Source: Gaiellasilicea sp963789355 (GTDB taxonomy: Bacteria > Actinomycetota > Thermoleophilia > Gaiellales > Gaiellaceae). From it: a stretch of 64,000 nt of DNA. Location: NCBI GenBank assembly GCA_963789355.1, contig CAWBKK010000010.1, positions 372,001 to 436,000 on the forward strand. Direction: 5' to 3'. A model generated the notes under the pieces. That model did no database searches. It was not told the DNA's origin and worked only from the letters and a program-made list of their open reading frames with translations. Position numbers and translations under genes: made by a program. This document shows, in pieces, positions 56,974 through 64,000 of this stretch (the stretch's first letter is position 1; each line of letters begins with the position of its first letter).

Positions 56974-58026
56974 ATGAACCCACGCACGAGACTTGCAACA
57001 GCCATGACGAGCGCAGCGCTGATCGGCGCGGGCGGCGTCGCAGCCGTCGCGATCGCGCTCGACGACGACACGCCGGCCACCGCCGCGCCGCAGGTCACGG
57101 TCACGAACGCCGCACCCGCGGCCAGCTCCGACACGTCGACCGTCGGCGAGATCTACAAGGCGAGCGCAGCCGCGGTCGTCGAGATCACCGTCACCTCGGC
57201 CGGCGGCGGCGGCACCCAGCAGGCGCAGGGCTCGGGCTTCGTCTACGACACGGACGGCCACGTGATCACGAACCAGCACGTCGTCGAAGGCGCCGAGTCG
57301 GTGTCGGTCAAGTTCTCGGACGGGAAGACCTACTCCGCGACCGTGGTCGGCACGGATCCCTCGACGGACATCGCCGTCATCGACGTCGACGCGCCCGCGT
57401 CGGCCCTCAAGCCGCTCGAGCTCGCCGACTCGTCCGCGGTCGAGGTCGGCGACGGCGTGATCGCGATCGGGAGCCCGTTCGGCCTCGAGCAGACGGTCAC
57501 GACCGGGATCGTCAGCGCGCTGCACCGCCAGATCACCTCGCCGAACAACTTCTCGATCGACGACGCGATCCAGACCGACGCGGCGATCAACCACGGCAAC
57601 TCGGGCGGGCCGCTGCTCGACCTGAACGGTGACGTGATCGGGGTCAACTCGCAGATCGAGAGCGACTCGGGCGGCAACGACGGCGTCGGCTTCGCGGTTC
57701 CCTCCGACACGATCGAGAAGATCGCGACCGCCCTGATCGAGGACGGCTCGATCGAGCACGCCTACCTCGGCGTCGCGACGCAGGACGCCACCGGCACGAC
57801 CGGGGCGAGCCTCACCGAGGTGCGGACCGGGACTCCGGCCGCCCGCGCCGGCCTCGAGAGCGGCGACGTCGTGACGAAGATCGGCGCCGAGAGCGTCGAG
57901 TCGGCCGACGAGCTGCGCAAGCTGATCGACTCGAAGCAGCCCGGGGACGAGGTCGAGCTGACCGTCGACCGGGACGGCGAGACCCAGACCGTGACCGTCA
58001 CGCTCGGCACCCGGCCGAGCGCCTGA
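56974..58026 (+). CDS. HtrA/PepD-like serine protease with PDZ domain
   Basis: 350 residues. N-terminal anchor or signal (about 8-29), then a trypsin-like domain with His102 (TNQHVVEG), Asp132 (STDIAVIDV) and Ser210 (INHGNSGGPLLD), and one PDZ domain from about 255 (AYLGVATQD, GTPAARAGLESGDVVTKIGAE). Envelope quality-control protease. In mycobacteria pepD lies directly after mprAB and is controlled by MprA, the same arrangement as here. Operator B precedes it. Confidence 0.94.
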   Translation: MNPRTRLATAMTSAALIGAGGVAAVAIALDDDTPATAAPQVTVTNAAPAASSDTSTVGEIYKASAAAVVEITVTSAGGGGTQQAQGSGFVYDTDGHVITNQHVVEGAESVSVKFSDGKTYSATVVGTDPSTDIAVIDVDAPASALKPLELADSSAVEVGDGVIAIGSPFGLEQTVTTGIVSALHRQITSPNNFSIDDAIQTDAAINHGNSGGPLLDLNGDVIGVNSQIESDSGGNDGVGFAVPSDTIEKIATALIEDGSIEHAYLGVATQDATGTTGASLTEVRTGTPAARAGLESGDVVTKIGAESVESADELRKLIDSKQPGDEVELTVDRDGETQTVTVTLGTRPSA

Positions 58027-58055
58027 TCGGACCAGCGACCGAAGGGAGCAGCACG

Positions 58056-58715
58056 ATGAAGAAGCGAACGAAGCTCGCAGCGGGCGCCGGCGCGGCTCTG
58101 GCCGTCGTCGGCGCCGGCGGCGCCGTGGCGGCCAACCGGCTCTCGCCGCGCGAGGAGAGCAGGGCCGTCGTCGAGGATGCGGCGAAGCAGCTGGGCGTCG
58201 ATCCCGCGAAGCTGAGCGACGCACTCAGGCAGGCACTCGAGAACCGGATCGACGAGGCGGTCAAGGCCGGCCGCCTGACCGAGGAGCAGGGCGCGGCGAT
58301 GAAGCAGCGGGTCGAGGCCGACGACTTTCCCCTCCTCGGCGGCCCCGCACTCGGCCCGGGCCGCTTCGGCCACGGTGGTCTTGGTCACCGTGGCTTCCGC
58401 GATCTCGATGCCGCGGCCTCGTTTCTCGGCGTCTCGGAGGACGTCCTGCGCGACCGGCTGCGCGCCGGCGAAACGCTCGCGGAGGTGGCCAAGGACGAGG
58501 GCAAGTCGGTCGACGGGCTCGTGTCCGCGATCGTCGCCGCCACCAGCAAGCGGCTCGACGCCTCCGTCGCGGCCGGCCGGATCACGAAGGGGCAGCGCGA
58601 CGAGATCGTCGCCGGCCTGAAGGAGCGGACGACCGCGATCGTCAACGGCGAGTTCCCGGCCTTCGGTGGCCGGCTAGGTCCAGGGTCCCGCTTCGGCCTG
58701 CCGGACGGCGCCTAG
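58056..58715 (+). CDS. Exported helical protein, paralogue of the 56160 gene
   Basis: 219 residues. Same design as the gene at 56160: N-terminal anchor (KLAAGAGAALAVVGAGGAVAA), SPREESRAVVEDAAKQLGVD, second module AASFLGVSEDVLRDRLRAGE and AGRITKGQRDEI, ending VNGEFPAFGG. A Gly/His linker differs in detail. Separated from the htrA-like gene by 29 bases with ribosome binding site GAAGGGAG, so co-transcribed. May act with the protease; function unknown. Stop shares CTAG with rel. Confidence 0.75.
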   Translation: MKKRTKLAAGAGAALAVVGAGGAVAANRLSPREESRAVVEDAAKQLGVDPAKLSDALRQALENRIDEAVKAGRLTEEQGAAMKQRVEADDFPLLGGPALGPGRFGHGGLGHRGFRDLDAAASFLGVSEDVLRDRLRAGETLAEVAKDEGKSVDGLVSAIVAATSKRLDASVAAGRITKGQRDEIVAGLKERTTAIVNGEFPAFGGRLGPGSRFGLPDGA

Positions 58716-60919
58716 CTCGAGGTCGTCTTGCGGTAGGCGTCGAAGACGCCTTCGAGGTTGCGCAGGACGCTCAGGAGCGCCCGCAGCTCCTTGACGTCGC
58801 CGACCTCGGCCGTGTACCAGTTGCGCGCCATTCCGTCCTCGACGACGCCGCCGTAGGCGACGATGTTGGCGCCGTGCTCGGCGAAGCTGCGCGCGACGTC
58901 CTCGAGCAGGCGCGCCCGATCGAAGGAGTCGACCGCGATCTGGACGAGGAAGCTGGACGTCGTCGCCGTCCCCTCCCACTCGACGGGCGTGAACCGCTCC
59001 GGGTTCCGCATCAGCGCCTTGGCGTTGGGGCAGTCGTCGCGGTGGATCGTGATCCCGCGCCCGAGCGAGATGTAGCCGAGGATCGGATCTCCCGGCACCG
59101 GTGTGCAGCACTTCGCCAGCCGGACGAGCACCTCGTCGATCCCCTGCACCTTGATCCCGAGCGACTCGCCGGCGACCGTCGAGCGCGCCTTCGGCGGCTT
59201 CAGGGGGACGACCGCCTCCTCTGCGACCTCCTCCGTCTTCAGCCGGTTCAGCACCTTGTTCACGATCTGGCCGGACTGGAGCTTCCCGGCGCCGAGCGCG
59301 ATGTAGAAGTCCTCGGCCTTGCGGAAGCCCGTCTCCCGGATCACCTGGGCCAGCACCGCCGAGCCCTGCAGCTTGCGGTACGGGAGGCTCTGCGCCTTGA
59401 GCGCGTTGTCGAGCAGCTCGCGTCCCTTCGCCTCGGTCTCGCCGCGCGTCTCGCGCTGGAACCACTGCCGGATCTTGTTGCGGGCGCGCGAGGAGGCCGC
59501 GAGGCTCATCCAGTCGCGCGACGGGCCCCGCCCCGACTTCGACGTGAGGATCTCGACGAAATCGCCGTTCTTGAGCCGGTAGTGGAGCGGGACGATCCGG
59601 CCGTTGATCTTGGCGCCGACGGTCTTGTGGCCGACGTCGGTGTGCACGGCGTAGGCGAAGTCGATCGGGGTCGCGCCCTGCGGCAGCGTCTTCACCTCGC
59701 CCTTCGGCGTGAAGACGTAGACCTCGTCGTCGAAGAGGTCGGTGCGGAACGTCTTCATGAACTCGCGCGGATCGGCCTCGTCCTGCTGCCAGTCCATCAG
59801 GGACTTCACCCAGGCGAGCCAGTCGTCGTCCTGCTTGCCCTTGCCGCGCTTGTAGAGCCAGTGCGCAGCGATCCCGTACTCGGCCTCCTCGTGCATCTGC
59901 CGCGTCCGCACCTGAATTTCGAGCGGTGTCCCCTCGGGCCCGATCACGGTCGTGTGCAGCGAGCGGTAGCGGTTGAACTTGGGCATCGCGATGAAGTCCT
60001 TGAACCGCCCCGGCATCGGCTTCCAGAGCGAGTGGATCAGCCCGAGCGCGCCGTAGCAGTCGCGCGTCCCCTCGTCGCCCGCGCGCTCGACGGTCACGCG
60101 CATCGCGGTCAGGTCGTAGATCTCGTTGAACTCGCGGCCCTTCTTGGCCATCTTGTCGTAGATCGAGTAGAAGTGCTTGGCGCGGCCGGCGATCTCGGCG
60201 GGGATGTCCACCTTGGCCAGCTCGACCCCGAGGACCTCGCCCGCCTGCCCGACCGCCGCCTCGCGATCGGCCCGCCGGTCGGCCACCATCGCCTTGATCT
60301 CGGCGTACTTGCGCGGGTGCAGGATCTCGAACGAGCGGTCCTCGAGCTCCCACTTGATCGCGTGGATCCCGAGGCGGTGCGCGAGCGGTGCGTAGACCTC
60401 GAGCGTCTCCTTCGCCTTGCGCACCTGGGCCTGCTTGCCCTGGTACTCGATCGTGCGCATGTTGTGGAGCCGGTCGGCGAGCTTGATCAGGATCACGCGG
60501 ACGTCCTGCGCCATCGCCACGATCATCTTCCGGTAGTTCTCGGCGTCCGACTGCTCGCGGGTCTGGAAGGTCGTCCGGGTCAGCTTGGTGACGCCTTCGA
60601 CCAGCTGGCCGATCTCGTCGCCGAACTCGGCGCGGAGCTCGTCCAGGTCGGTCTCGGTGTCCTCGACGACGTCGTGCAGGAGCGCCGCAGCGAGCGATTG
60701 CTCGTCGAGATGGAGCTCGGCGCAGATCTTCGCGACCGCCCAGGGATGGTGGACGAACGGCTCGCCGGAGCTGCGGGTCTGGCCTTCGTGTGCGGCCGCG
60801 GCGAAGTGGAACGCCCGAGCGAGGAGCTCCTTGTCGACGCCGGGGTTGTACGCCTCGACGGCCGCAATCAGCTCATCGACGAGGTCCTGGTGATGACGTT
60901 CGGCGTCGACGACAGCCAT
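58712..60919 (-). CDS. rel: Bifunctional (p)ppGpp synthetase/hydrolase Rel
   Basis: 735 residues. HD hydrolase domain (HHPWAVAKI, ALLHDVVEDTETD), synthetase domain with RFKDFIAMPKFNRYRSLHT; RFKD matches the RxKD loop of bifunctional enzymes. TGS domain (VYVFTPKGEVKTLPQGATPIDFAYAVH), a helical/zinc-finger region with CCTPVPGDPILGYI, and a C-terminal ACT domain. Controls stringent response. ATG at 60919 has TACACT six bases upstream, leaderless. Monocistronic. Confidence 0.96.
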   Translation of the reverse strand: MAVVDAERHHQDLVDELIAAVEAYNPGVDKELLARAFHFAAAAHEGQTRSSGEPFVHHPWAVAKICAELHLDEQSLAAALLHDVVEDTETDLDELRAEFGDEIGQLVEGVTKLTRTTFQTREQSDAENYRKMIVAMAQDVRVILIKLADRLHNMRTIEYQGKQAQVRKAKETLEVYAPLAHRLGIHAIKWELEDRSFEILHPRKYAEIKAMVADRRADREAAVGQAGEVLGVELAKVDIPAEIAGRAKHFYSIYDKMAKKGREFNEIYDLTAMRVTVERAGDEGTRDCYGALGLIHSLWKPMPGRFKDFIAMPKFNRYRSLHTTVIGPEGTPLEIQVRTRQMHEEAEYGIAAHWLYKRGKGKQDDDWLAWVKSLMDWQQDEADPREFMKTFRTDLFDDEVYVFTPKGEVKTLPQGATPIDFAYAVHTDVGHKTVGAKINGRIVPLHYRLKNGDFVEILTSKSGRGPSRDWMSLAASSRARNKIRQWFQRETRGETEAKGRELLDNALKAQSLPYRKLQGSAVLAQVIRETGFRKAEDFYIALGAGKLQSGQIVNKVLNRLKTEEVAEEAVVPLKPPKARSTVAGESLGIKVQGIDEVLVRLAKCCTPVPGDPILGYISLGRGITIHRDDCPNAKALMRNPERFTPVEWEGTATTSSFLVQIAVDSFDRARLLEDVARSFAEHGANIVAYGGVVEDGMARNWYTAEVGDVKELRALLSVLRNLEGVFDAYRKTTSS

Positions 60920-60998
60920 GGATTCAGTGTACTCCGAGCCCCTGAGGGCGAATCTCCCCCGGAGGAGTAGGCGTTAGGACAGAGAACGCATCCTTCCG

Positions 60999-61136
60999 AT
61001 GTCTCTCTCACGCCGCCGACAAGACCGCAAAGCACGCCAGCTGGCACGGCTCCTCGTCGCGCTGGACGACGCTGCGGGCGAGCGCCGGAAGCCCCTCGTG
61101 GAGCGCCGGCGCGTCTCGCTCAGCCCTGCTCGCTAG
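60999..61136 (+). CDS. Possible 45-residue basic peptide
   Basis: ATG to TAG frame translating MSLSRRRQDRKARQLARLLV, then ALDDAAGERRKPLVERRRVS and LSPAR. Basic and helical. No ribosome binding site or clear -10 element. Lies in the 234-base gap between rel and the VOC gene. Weak. Confidence 0.25.
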   Translation: MSLSRRRQDRKARQLARLLVALDDAAGERRKPLVERRRVSLSPAR

Positions 61137-61141
61137 CGCCG

Positions 61142-61147
61142 TAGACT
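61142..61147 (+). promoter_or_regulatory. -10 element of the VOC-protein gene
   Basis: TAGACT, identical to the -10 of the aldehyde dehydrogenase gene, exactly six bases before the CTG proposed as start at 61154. Confidence 0.5.
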
Positions 61148-61153
61148 CGGCCT

Positions 61154-61564
61154 CTGGCCCGCCGCGGACTCCACCATCTCGACCTCGTCGTCTCCTCACT
61201 CGAGCGGAGCCTGCCGCTCTATCGCGCTCTGCTCGCACCGCTCGGGTACACGGAGCTGTACGAGGTCGTCGGCGAGCGGGGCGAGGCCGTCTGGTACCTC
61301 GACGGCGAGGGAGTCGGCGCCTCGCTCTCGCTCCGCCAGGCGCAGTCGACCGTCGGGCCGTACGACCGCTACACCGTCGGACTGCACCATCTGGCCTTCG
61401 AGGCGTCCTCACCGGAGGTCGTGGACGAGCGGATCGCCTGGGCGAAGGCACAGGGGCTCGAGATCGAGAACGAGCCGCAGGAATGGCCCTACGTGCCGGG
61501 GTACTACGCGGGCTTCTTCCACGACCCCGACGGGATCAAGCTCGAGGTCGTCTACGTCCCCTGA
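61154..61564 (+). CDS. VOC (glyoxalase/dioxygenase) family protein with CTG start
   Basis: 136 residues. Begins LARRGLHHLDLVVSSLERSL, typical VOC N-terminus, with a second half GLHHLAFEASSPEVVDERIA and FFHDPDGIKLEVVYVP. Metal ligands His and Glu are present in the expected places (HHLD, LHHLAF, KLEVV). In frame from the upstream stop at 61142 there is no ATG, GTG or TTG before the domain; the only plausible start is CTG 61154, supported by TAGACT six bases upstream. Ends adjacent to the recJ stop (TGATCA). Confidence 0.8.
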   Translation: MARRGLHHLDLVVSSLERSLPLYRALLAPLGYTELYEVVGERGEAVWYLDGEGVGASLSLRQAQSTVGPYDRYTVGLHHLAFEASSPEVVDERIAWAKAQGLEIENEPQEWPYVPGYYAGFFHDPDGIKLEVVYVP

Positions 61565-63427
61565 TCAGGCCGCAGCGGCGAGGGCCGGCTCGGCCAGCAG
61601 CAGGGCGCGAAATGCCTCCGACTCGTACAGCTGCCGCTTCGCGCCCTCCGCGAGCTCGAGCTCGGCGAAGATCTCCCGCGCGGCGCTCGTCCAGGCGGTC
61701 TCGCCGGCCTTCCAGAGCTCGCCGAGACTCCCGCGCAGCTCCTCGTAGCCGGCGGGGGTCTCGAAGAGCCGGCGAACCACGAGCTGTGGCGAGACCGTGC
61801 CGTTCCAGCGGTTCTCCTTCAACCTGCAGGCGATGTCGTGGCGGCCCGGCCGGTCGACGCGGTCGAGCTGCGGGCCGAGCCCGAAGGCGATGGCCGTGCC
61901 GGCGTCGCGCCCGCCCTGGCGGATGCGGAAGCGAAGGTGCTTGCCCTCGCCCACGACCCCGGGCTGCACGGCCTCGCACGCTGGTACGAGCAGGGTCACG
62001 TCGGGGTTGCCGAGGCCGAACGGGGCGAGGCGGTCGAGCTCGGAGGCGAGGCCGAGCGTGAGTGCAGAGCCGGGAACGATCGCGTCGATCCGCGTCACGG
62101 GCGCGAGGTCGTCGTCGGCGAGGACGGCGTCCGCATGGGCGGCGAAGGCGTCGGCAAATGCTTCCAGGTCGGACGGCTCGATCGCGAGGCCGGCTGCGGC
62201 ACGGTGCCCGCCGAAGCGCTGCAGATGCCGCGCGCAAGCGCCGAGCGCCCCGTGGAGGTCGAAGGCCGGCAGCGACCGGCCCGACCCCTTCCAGTTGCCG
62301 TCGGCGCCGGCGATCAGCACGACCGGCCGGTTGAAGCGCTCGACGAGGCGCGAGGCGACGATCCCGATCACGCCCTCGTGCCAGTCCTCGCCCCAGATCA
62401 CGTAGCCGCGGCGGAGGCGCTTCGGCTCGGGCCACGACTCGACCTCGGCGACCGCGGCGCGCAGGATCCGGTCCTCGACGGCCTGGCGGTCGCGGTTCAG
62501 CAACTCGAGCTCGTCGGCCAGGCGCGTCGCCTCGGCTTCGTCCGTGGTCAGCAGGAGCTCGAGCGCCGCGTCGGGCCGGCCGAGCCGCCCGGCTGCGTTG
62601 ATCCGTGGAGCCAGACGGAAGCCGACGGCACCGGCGTCGACGGCGGCCGGATCGACGGCGGCATTCCGCATCAGCGCGCGCAAGCCCGGTCGTTGCGTCC
62701 GCGCCAGCGCCCGCAGGCCGGCGATTGCAAGCGAGCGGTTCTCGTCGAGCAGGGGCACGACGTCGGCGATCGTCGCCAGCGCGACAAGGTCGAGGTACGG
62801 GGTCACGTCGACGCCGAGCGCCTGCGCGAGCTTGCAGACGACGCCGGTGCCGCACAGCTCCGGGAAGGGATAGTCGGAAGGGCGGGTGGCGACGATCGGG
62901 CAATCGGGCAGCGTCTCGCCCGGGCGATGGTGGTCGGTCACGATCACGTCGAGCCCCCGCGCCTTCGCGGCCGCGACCTCCTCGACGGCCGTGATCCCGC
63001 AGTCGACCGTGAGCAGGAGCGCGCAGCCCTCGTCGGCGAGGCGCGAGATCGTGTCGCCGGAGACGCCGTAGCCCTCCTCGAAGCGGCTCGGCAGGTGCCA
63101 CTCGACGTCGGCGCCGAGCTCGCGCAGCGTCAGGACGGCGAGCGAGGTGGCGCAGATCCCGTCGACGTCGTAGTCGCCGTGGACGCAGATCCGCTTCCCG
63201 GCCGCGATCGCAGCCCGGATCCGCTCGACCGCGAGCGCCATGTCGCCGAGGAGGAAGGGATCGTGGGGCTCGATCTCGCCGCGCACGAAGCGCCGCGCCT
63301 CCTCGAGGTCGGCGTAGCCGCGGCGGACCAGGATCGATGCGGTCACCTCCCCCACCTCGAGGCTCTCGGCGAGCGCCTTGACCTCGGCGTACTCGCAGGG
63401 ATCGATCGTCCAGGAACCGTCACGCAT
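61565..63427 (-). CDS. recJ: Single-stranded-DNA-specific exonuclease RecJ
   Basis: 620 residues, DHH phosphoesterase superfamily. HGDYDVDG at 83-90, VDCGI at 141-145, VTDHH at 163-167, then DHHA1 region with GRLGRPDAALELLL, GEDWHEGVIGIVASRLVE, GGHRAAAGLAIE and an OB-fold C-terminus. Acts 5'-3' in recombination and mismatch repair. ATG at 63427 with TACCGT nine bases upstream. Confidence 0.96.
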   Translation of the reverse strand: MRDGSWTIDPCEYAEVKALAESLEVGEVTASILVRRGYADLEEARRFVRGEIEPHDPFLLGDMALAVERIRAAIAAGKRICVHGDYDVDGICATSLAVLTLRELGADVEWHLPSRFEEGYGVSGDTISRLADEGCALLLTVDCGITAVEEVAAAKARGLDVIVTDHHRPGETLPDCPIVATRPSDYPFPELCGTGVVCKLAQALGVDVTPYLDLVALATIADVVPLLDENRSLAIAGLRALARTQRPGLRALMRNAAVDPAAVDAGAVGFRLAPRINAAGRLGRPDAALELLLTTDEAEATRLADELELLNRDRQAVEDRILRAAVAEVESWPEPKRLRRGYVIWGEDWHEGVIGIVASRLVERFNRPVVLIAGADGNWKGSGRSLPAFDLHGALGACARHLQRFGGHRAAAGLAIEPSDLEAFADAFAAHADAVLADDDLAPVTRIDAIVPGSALTLGLASELDRLAPFGLGNPDVTLLVPACEAVQPGVVGEGKHLRFRIRQGGRDAGTAIAFGLGPQLDRVDRPGRHDIACRLKENRWNGTVSPQLVVRRLFETPAGYEELRGSLGELWKAGETAWTSAAREIFAELELAEGAKRQLYESEAFRALLLAEPALAAAA

Positions 63428-63485
63428 GGGCTGACGACGGTACGGACGCGGTCGGACGACGCTCGCGCGGCCGAAGCCGGACGGG

Positions 63486-63692
63486 CTAAGGCTCGGTGCG
63501 GTTCCGCCCGCGCAACGAATCGCGGACGATCTTGATCCAGAGCAGGATCACGCCGGCGAAGGCGCCGAGCGCGAGCATCGCGATCGGGGTGTAGACGGCC
63601 ATCTCCGAGAGCGAGTACTTCGTCACCCAGGTGCCGACGAGCCACACCGCCAGGACGACGAAGGTCATCGGAACCAGGAGCCGTCTGTCCAC
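63486..63692 (-). CDS. Small two-span membrane protein
   Basis: 68 residues with two hydrophobic segments (LLVPMTFVVLAVWLVGTWV and TPIAMLALGAFAGVILLWI) and a basic C-terminal tail (KIVRDSLRGRNRTEP). Not recognised. GTG start at 63692; -10 TAGCCT (minus strand 63699-63704) lies six bases upstream and contains the stop codon of the next gene. Leaderless. Confidence 0.7.
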   Translation of the reverse strand: MDRRLLVPMTFVVLAVWLVGTWVTKYSLSEMAVYTPIAMLALGAFAGVILLWIKIVRDSLRGRNRTEP

Positions 63693-63701
63693 GGCGTCAG
63701 G

Positions 63702-63935
63702 CTAGTCGCTGCGGCCGCGCTGCCGCTCGGCGTACCAGAGCTCGAACCGGCCGCGAGCACTCTCGAGATACGACCAGACGCTCTCTTGGAGCAGCCCGAC
63801 CTCGTGGCGGAGCTGGAACAACGCGAAGTCGACGAACCGCTCCGGATCGCAGGCGTGCGCTCCGAGCTCGGCTCGGTCGCAGGATGCCCCACAGGCAGGG
63901 CAGGGCATGAATCGGGGCTGGAAGATGCCGGACAT
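63702..63935 (-). CDS. Small zinc-binding protein
   Basis: 77 residues. CPACGASCDRAELGAHACDPER near the N-terminus gives Cys, Cys, Cys, His, Cys metal ligands; a helical remainder follows (FALFQLRHEVGLLQESVWSY). ATG 63935 has GAGGAAC directly upstream and TACGCT (63947-63952, minus strand) 11 bases away. The frame continues upstream toward the window end, so a longer start is possible. Function unknown. Confidence 0.6.
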   Translation of the reverse strand: MSGIFQPRFMPCPACGASCDRAELGAHACDPERFVDFALFQLRHEVGLLQESVWSYLESARGRFELWYAERQRGRSD

Positions 63936-64000
63936 GTTCCTCGGGAAGCGTACGTGGAGCATCGGCAGGTGCAGCCGCCAAATGTGCAGGCTTCTCACCT

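Noticed and set aside
61008..61451. 147-codon minus-strand frame between rel and recJ
   Set aside because: Arg/Pro-rich shadow of the VOC gene with no similarity and no promoter.

Overview
Organism and overall character. This is a GC-rich, gene-dense chromosomal stretch from an actinomycete-like bacterium. It has a division and cell wall cluster with a meso-diaminopimelate-type MurE, a fused PafBC-type regulator, fused SecDF, an MprAB/PepD-like locus, cytochrome c maturation genes and genes for cyclic 2,3-diphosphoglycerate. These fit Actinomycetota, most likely class Thermoleophilia (Gaiella/Solirubrobacter side); the class is inference, since no rRNA is present. No tRNA, rRNA, CRISPR array, insertion sequence or prophage was recognised, and no gene-free stretch exceeds 240 bases.

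Layout. 1-5.5 kb: mraZ-rsmH-ftsL-ftsI-murE-murF on the minus strand behind a decameric MraZ operator; murF runs off the window. 5.6-9.6 kb: RTX-repeat secreted protein, PfkB kinase, sigma factor coupled to ogt, NTF2-like protein and an orphan response regulator with a degenerate receiver. 9.7-14.5 kb: Kelch membrane protein, UbiB-like kinase, RCK-type antiporter and a BMFP-like coiled coil. 14.4-19.6 kb: secDF-yajC-tgt-queA. 20-24.2 kb: two-component system with a secreted protein, then a second antiporter. 24.1-28.7 kb: acyl-CoA and aldehyde metabolism with a LysR regulator and a 29-residue membrane peptide. 28.8-32.6 kb: zinc-ribbon proteins and a PafBC fusion. 32.6-38 kb: GAF histidine kinase, queG, quinone oxidoreductase, degenerate GGDEF protein, secreted protein. 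38-42.3 kb: phosphoesterase, cyclic 2,3-diphosphoglycerate synthetase, 2-phosphoglycerate kinase, GlpX, SufT-like. 42.4-47.8 kb: nuclease-like protein, hypoxanthine phosphoribosyltransferase, LytM peptidase, ccmI/ccmF/ccmE. 47.9-53.8 kb: TIM-barrel protein, adenylate cyclase-ATPase-TPR protein, manB operon. 54-58.7 kb: MprAB-like system, HtrA protease and two paralogous exported helical proteins. 58.7-64 kb: rel, VOC protein, recJ and small proteins.

Gene expression logic. Start codons are repeatedly preceded at 6-7 bases by a TANNNT -10 element, so many genes look leaderless. Two divergent pairs share a symmetric AGNNTANNCT decamer in which the two -10 elements overlap by TA. Two genes (VOC protein, HPRT) have no ATG/GTG/TTG at the expected start. 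Convergent genes often share a four-base CTAG or TTAG stop overlap. Within operons GTGA, ATGA and TGATG overlaps dominate.

Best candidate systems. (1) The MprAB-like locus: two operators, each of four NCTTAG-like repeats at an exact 11-bp period, precede the exported-protein gene and the HtrA operon, while the kinase carries a frameshift in its ATP-binding box. (2) The five-gene cyclic 2,3-diphosphoglycerate operon, a pathway known from thermophilic methanogens, here with a phosphoesterase and fructose bisphosphatase. (3) The compact bidirectional leaderless promoters.
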